Shown here in pieces: positions 59,492 through 64,000 of a stretch of DNA of 64,000 bases (position 1 is the stretch's first letter; the number at the start of each line of letters is the position of its first letter). The translations under genes and the position numbers were made by a program. Under the pieces are notes generated by a model, which saw only the letters and a program-made list of their open reading frames with translations, was not told the DNA's origin and searched no databases. The stretch is from Sternotherus odoratus (taxonomy: Eukaryota; Chordata; Testudines; Kinosternidae). Location of the stretch: contig JAVMKO010000023.1 in NCBI GenBank assembly GCA_032164245.1, forward strand, positions 234,898 through 298,897. The letters run 5' to 3'.

Positions 59492-59689
59492 GCCGGCTTT
59501 CCTAACCAGAGTTGGGGTCTGTTCCAGTCTGCTCCCCCCTCCCCTGTGGGCTGGGGGGCCAGAACTCACATGGGAAGGGGTTTGGGGGTGATCCCATAAG
59601 AAGGGCTGATTCGGCAGGGGGGCGCTCTCCCCTCACAGCTCTCCCCAGGGGGCCGTCAGTTAGGCTGGGCATCAGCAGAGCTGTGGGTC

Positions 59690-60420
59690 AGGAGTGGGGG
59701 CACCAGCAGAGCTGGGGGGGCTGGGCTGGCAGGGGCTGCGGGTCAGGAGTAGGGGGCACCAGCAGAGCTGGGGGGGCTGGGCTGGCAGGGGGCTGGGGGG
59801 GTGGGAGTGAGGGGCACCAGCAGAGCTGGGGGGGCTGGGCTGGCAGGGGCTGCGGGTCAGGAGTAGGGGCACAAGCAGAGCTGGGGGGGGCTGGGCTGGC
59901 AGGGGGCTGGGGGGGTGGGAGTGAGGGGCATCAGCAGAGCTGGGGGGGTGGGGCTGGGCTGGCTGGGGGGTGGGAGTGAGGGGCATCAGCAGAGCTGGGG
60001 GGGCTGGGCTGGCAGGGGGCTGGGGGGGTGGGAGTGAGGGGCATCAGCAGAGCTGGGGGGGTGGTGCTGGGCTTCGCTGGGGGGTGGGAGTGAGGGGCAT
60101 CAGCAGAGCTGGGGGGGCTGGGCTGGCAGGGGGCTGGGGGGGTGGGAGTGAGGGGCATCAGCAGAGCTGGGGGGGCTGGGCTGGCAGGGGGCTGGGGGGG
60201 TGGGAGTGAGGGGCATCAGCAGAGCTGGGGGGGTGGGGCTGGGCTGGCTGGGGGGTGGGAGTGAGGGGCATCAGCAGAGCTGGGGGGGCTGGGCTGGCAG
60301 GGGGCTGGGGGGGTGGGAGTGAGGGGCATCAGCAGGGTTGGGGGGGTGGGGCTGGGCTGGCAGGGGGCTGGGGGTGGGAGTGAGGGGCACTGGCAGAGCT
60401 GGGGGGGCTGACTGAATATA
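59690..60420 (+). repeat. About 60-bp tandem repeat downstream of TMEM107
   Basis: Around a dozen units of CATCAGCAGAGCTGGGGGGG, CTGGGCTGGCAGGGGGCTGG and GGGGGTGGGAGTGAGGGG, with longer and shorter variants. The array ends at about 60412. Confidence 0.93.
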
Positions 60421-60694
60421 TGGGGCTGAGAACAGGAACTCAAGGACTGTGTTGAATGGATCAGCCATTAACACCATAAACACCCTCCGCTCCCCCTGCA
60501 CACGGGCGCTGTTGGGTCCATTGCCCCCCACTTCCCACCTGGGCAGTAGTGGGGAGCAGAGCGAGGGGGGCCTCCCCAGCACGCCCCCCCATGGGTAAAC
60601 CACAGGCCCACCAGCTACACCCCCTCCATCCGTTCCCCCACCTCGTCTGTCCCTCCCAATTCACCCATCCCCCAACACCCCCAAGTGTGGTCTG

Positions 60695-60850
60695 AGCAGT
60701 GCCCGGTGTGACCGGTCCCGATCTCGGTTTTGGGGGGGGGGTCTGGGCAGTGCCCGGTGTGACGGGTCCAATCTCGGTTTGGGGGGGGGGTCTGGGCAGT
60801 GCCCGGTGAGACGGGGCCCCGATCTTGGGGGGGGGGTCTGGATAGTGAGC
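60695..60850 (+). repeat. Short tandem repeat, about 55 bp, three copies
   Basis: TCTGGGCAGTGCCCGGTGTG, ACGGGTCC, ATCTCGGTTTTGGGGGGG repeats three times with small differences. Confidence 0.85.
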
Positions 60851-61189
60851 TGTAGACTGAATGCCCGGTGCCAACGTGCAGGGGTGTGCAGTGGGACGGT
60901 GTGAGGCCCCCCCCCCGCCCGTCACTCTGACGCCCAGCGAGCTGTGGGGAGAAACACAGTCCGTGTGAAACCCGCAGGACGTGCAGTTAAAGGGCCAGTG
61001 CTCGTACTGGGGGGGCGGGGGGTCACAAGAGGAGCTCCCTGGAGCCACAGGTCAGTGCCCTGGCATGACATGAGTGTGATGGGGCTCAGAGCTGGCCCCC
61101 ACCAGCAGCAAGGCCAGAAAGGGGGGGCTCCATCACTGCTCCATGGAAGGTTGTGGGGGGTGCAAAGCAGAAGGACCAGCGTTGGGGGT

Positions 61190-61800
61190 GTACTATTTAT
61201 ATAGATAGTATAAATTTATACTATTGATACTCTACCCCCCTTCTGCAAACAGACTTTTCTCTTGAAAGACGAAATATTCTTCAGGGTTTTTTTAAATCAA
61301 TCTGGCCCCTTCGTTCCTTCTTTAGGTTCTGCCTGACACGTTTGTCCTAAGAAATAGCAGCTGCGGTCTTCAGAGTGAGGCTTTTTTACGCCTTCAGCCC
61401 CGGTCCAGCTGCCTCGGCAGCAATGGGTTTGAGATCCTGTCCCTGTGGACTCTGAGTCCGAAAGACTCTTCATCGCACATCTTCTGGGAAGAGGATCGGG
61501 GACACATTTGTTTAGTTCTTTACTCATCTTCCTCATCACTTATTGGTGCTGTCGGCCCACGACAATATCTCGAGACCATCCGCGTGAAGATTGAAGTGAT
61601 CTAGTCAGTTGCCTCCGTTTGCTTCAAAAGCCCTCACAAGGTTTGGCACATCCCTGCAGGATTTGTCATGAACCATGTCAGAGACCAGGGACAAAATCTT
61701 CTGCGCTTCACTAGGATGGCGATAATAAAAAACGAATGAGAATTTCCTTGCCTGCCCCCCTGTCGGGCGAGGGAGGTTTTCATCTCGGGTTTCGCGTTAT
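61190..61800. other. Low-GC island in GC-rich surroundings, origin unknown
   Basis: It starts near TATTTATATAGATAGTATAA (61193) and runs to GTTATTTATAATC (about 61805). On the minus strand broken frames read protein-like pieces such as DKSCRDVPNLVRAFEANGGN and HFNLHADGLEIL, separated by stops. It may be a decayed processed pseudogene or retroelement; I cannot identify the source. Confidence 0.4.
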
Positions 61801-61809
61801 TTATAATCT

Positions 61810-62110
61810 TTGGTCACTGAAAACAAACGGTCTGATCCTCAGTGGATGTTGAAGTCTATGGAGAGGCGATTCATTCACTTCCCCATCCCGAGTCCAGCGC
61901 CGTCCTTCAGCACCGAGCGGGAGAAGGAGCAGCGGGTGCACCCCACGCTCAACACCCCCGAGCGGCCCCGGCCAAAGTTCATGGCTCGCGCGGGACCAGG
62001 CCGGGCCGCGGCTCAGGGCCCCCTGCTGATGCCCCCCTCTGGCAGGGAGAGGGGGGGTCCCCGCACCCCTCCTGCGGTTCGGCTCCCGTTTATACAAACC
62101 TCTAGTTTAT
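61810..62110. other. Open frame of uncertain status
   Basis: A plus-strand frame from 61810 (MVTENKRSDPQWMLKSMERR, then RFIHFPIPSPAPSF) runs 116 codons into the foldback element. There is no promoter, splice or family support. The composition changes midway, so I regard it as probably non-coding. Confidence 0.25.
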
Positions 62111-62691
62111 ATTTTCATGTGGCTGGAAAGGTTTTACTATCAAGTGCTGACTTTAGTTAAGGTTCGCGGGCTGCTCATGCGGGCGGGGGGGGGGTTCGCG
62201 GGTTGCTCGGGCAGGCGGGGGGGTCCGGTGCGGGGCTGCTCGGGCAGGCGGGGGGGTCCGGTGCGGGGCTGCTCGGGCGGGTGGGGGGGGTTGCGGGGTT
62301 GCTCGGGCAGGCGGGGGGTCCGGTGCGGGGCTGCTCGGGCGGGTGGGGGGGGTTGCGGGCTGCTTGGGCGGGCGGGGGGGGGGGGTCCGCGGAGCTGCTC
62401 GGAAGGTCAGAGGCTTAACCTCACATGCCTCCTCACTAGCCCACAATGGACCTAGAGAGGTCGATTTCAGCTACTCCTCTCGTTAGGAAGGAGAACCAAC
62501 GTCGATTTTAAGGTCCCTTTAAATCGACTTTAAGGGCATACATGTGAGGACGGGTACAGGCCTAAATCGACTTTAGCTTGATAAAGTCGACTTTAAGCCC
62601 TAGTGGGGACCTGCCCCAAGAAACCTTTAACTAAAGTCAGAACTTGATAGTAAAACCTTTCCAGCCACATGAAAATATAAACTAGAGGGCT
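62097..62691. mobile_element. Foldback element, 60-bp inverted ends with a G-rich array inside
   Basis: 62098-62158 (CCTCTAGTTTATATTTTCAT, GTGGCTGGAAAGGTTTTACT) and 62630-62691 are reverse complements with about one mismatch. The interior has a 36-bp array (GCTGCTCGGGCAGGCGGGGG; 62160-62400) and a segment rich in TCGACTTTA motifs. No target duplication was identified. A related partial element lies at 47005-47710. Confidence 0.8.
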
Positions 62692-62692
62692 C

Positions 62693-63005
62693 CTGGTGAG
62701 TTATTCCCTTGGTGAACCCACAGCGGGGGGATGCCTGGACACCCCAGGGTGATCTCAGCCCCCACACACTGTGAGGGGGCCCTTCCCCTCCCCCCTCCCC
62801 GGCAGATGCCCCCTTTCCGCTCCCGAACGTCTCTGAGCCAACCCCGGCTGTTGGCCGCTTGTTCCCTTAAGCAGCTTAGCTAATCTGGTCACTCCGGGCA
62901 GCTGCTGTCATGGTGATATGGGGGGTGGGGCTTGCTTGGCGGGGGGTCTGCCTAGCAGGGGTTGCTGGGTGAAAAGGGGGGCACTCGGGGTGTCTAAAAC
63001 TGGGT
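62693..63005. other. GC-rich intergenic sequence
   Basis: Nothing recognised. Confidence 0.35.
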
Positions 63006-63009
63006 GTCT

Positions 63010-63430
63010 CAGGGTTTCCAAACTCACTGACCTGTGAAAACGAGGGACCCCTGGTGAAAAATCATTGCCTTGTGAAAATCTCTTGTGAGACAGGGACCAC
63101 TCGTGAAAAATCATGGGGGAAATCACTGGCCTCTTGTGAGAATCAGGGATCACTCATGGAAACCACTGGTGCTTGTAAGACAGGTCTCTTGTGAACATCA
63201 GTGTCTACGGATGAAAATCACGGTCCTCATGTGAAAAGGGTGAAAAATCATCAGTCTCTTGTGAAAATCTCGAGCCTTTTAGGGGAATCCCAGGTCTCTG
63301 ATGTGAGTCCGGGACCCCTCGTGAAAATCACAGGCCTCTTGTGCAGAGGGGAGACCTCTCGTGAAAACCACGGGCCGCTTGGGAAAATCTCCCGGCTCTT
63401 GTGAGACCCAGTCCTTGTGAAAACACGGCT
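63010..63430 (+). repeat. Degenerate tandem repeat (CTCTTGTGAAAATC)
   Basis: About 15 imperfect units of 25-30 bp contain CTTGTGAAAATC or CTCGTGAAAATCA, with alternating GGGACC and GGCCTC spacers. Units have diverged strongly from each other, so the array is older than the others here. Confidence 0.8.
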
Positions 63431-63889
63431 GGTGAGAATCCACTGCCTGGGGGAAGGGTGCTGGGGTCCCTGCCCCTCCGTGCCCCTTACAGTAGTGGGG
63501 GGCAGGGCAGTTTACATGCCACAGTCCCTATAGCCCGGGATGGGGGGGCGGAAGAGGGGGGCATGGTGTGGGGAGGGGCAGGGCCTGTGGAGTAGGTAGG
63601 GAGAGGCGATCACCCTGCCAGGGCTCCTCCTGCTATGGGGGTTCACCACGGGAATGGCTGACGGGGGACGTGCCCCTTGGGAGTAGCGAGGGGGGGTCAC
63701 AGTTAATGAGGCACGGCAAGGAGAGGGGGGGTCACAGGGGCACCGCATGGCAGCTGCCCAGTCCCCCGGGCTAAGCTGGCTCCATGTGGCTTCCCGGGGC
63801 GGGGAGAGTGTCCGGGCGGCGGGAACCAAGCGCGCTCAGGGCGCACGGGGGAGAAGGAGCAGGGCGCACGGGGGAGAAGGAGCAGGGTG

Positions 63890-64000
63890 CATGGGGAGCC
63901 GGCGCTCCAAGACCCGGGCAATAAGGCGCGGGGCGCTCCAAGACCCGGGTGCACGGGGGAGCCGGCACGGGGCGCACCGGGCCATGTTCGCCACCTCCTC
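63890..64000 (+). repeat. Inverted duplicate of the 55.2-kb exon start, cut by the window edge
   Basis: From CTCCAAGACCCGGG (about 63935) to the window end, the sequence matches the reverse complement of 55220-55285. The match covers GGCACGGGGCGCACCGGG, the start codon and the following CGCCACCTCCTC (MFATSS). A short tandem (GGCGCTCCAAGACCCGGG; GGGGGAGAAGGAGCAGGGCG) lies just upstream at 63840-63930. Confidence 0.85.

Noticed and set aside
62153..62455. Glycine- or proline-rich frames around 62.2-62.4 kb
   Set aside because: They are translations of a 36-bp G-rich array inside a foldback element.

Overview
The window is vertebrate nuclear DNA, most likely from a cryptodiran turtle. The evidence is a tRNA-derived SINE with the tail sequence ACAAAGTCCTGTGGCACCTT (copies near 9.9, 12.4 and 44.2 kb), CR1 LINEs at several ages, hAT-type DNA elements and the GC-rich minisatellites typical of small reptilian chromosomes. 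Genes are split into exons with GT/AG junctions, so most long open frames here are by-products of GC-rich tandem repeats rather than genes. AT-rich stretches (about 0.2-0.87, 7.4-28, 29.6-36 and 37.6-47 kb) alternate sharply with very GC-rich ones (0.87-7.4, 28-29.5, 36-37.6 and 47-64 kb).

Layout. At 223-243 and 7802-7892 are two plus-strand exons of a gene I cannot name. A GC-rich block (about 0.87-7.38 kb) sits inside the intron between them. It is made of scrambled, partly inverted, damaged copies of the 3' half of CNTROB (centrobin). On the minus strand from 28888 to 15317 are six exons of TRAF3IP1 (IFT54). Exons 2, 3, 4 and 6 are open, but exon 1 has lost one base, exon 5 has a frameshift and an in-frame stop, and the C-terminal exons were not found, so it reads as a pseudogene or an error-containing copy. 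CR1, hAT and solo-LTR insertions fill the introns. A CpG-rich promoter near 36.06-36.22 kb leads to a short two-exon candidate at 37.2-37.6 kb. The first coding exon of a borealin-like gene (CDCA8 family) lies at 46828-46934 on the minus strand, with its probable promoter and non-coding exon near 49.35-49.5 kb.

A 46-bp satellite fills 50.3-52.8 kb. An unidentified minus-strand first exon lies at 54935-55237, and its 5' flank and start recur inverted at the right edge of the window. A palindromic RFX X-box at 55705-55719 precedes TMEM107 (56578-59087), the one complete, intact gene here: five coding exons, 138 residues, and an AATAAA at 59486. A second, exon-4-like sequence in its last intron may be a duplicated exon.

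Gene context. CNTROB and TMEM107 are both from the region equivalent to human 17p13.1. CNTROB (centrioles), TRAF3IP1 (intraflagellar transport) and TMEM107 (ciliary transition zone) share a centriole/cilium theme, but I see no operon-like organisation. The most unusual content is structural: the CNTROB block inside a foreign intron, several foldback elements including one palindromic SINE that carries its own target-site duplication, a repeated promoter-like module, and an LTR family with a 154-bp miniature member.
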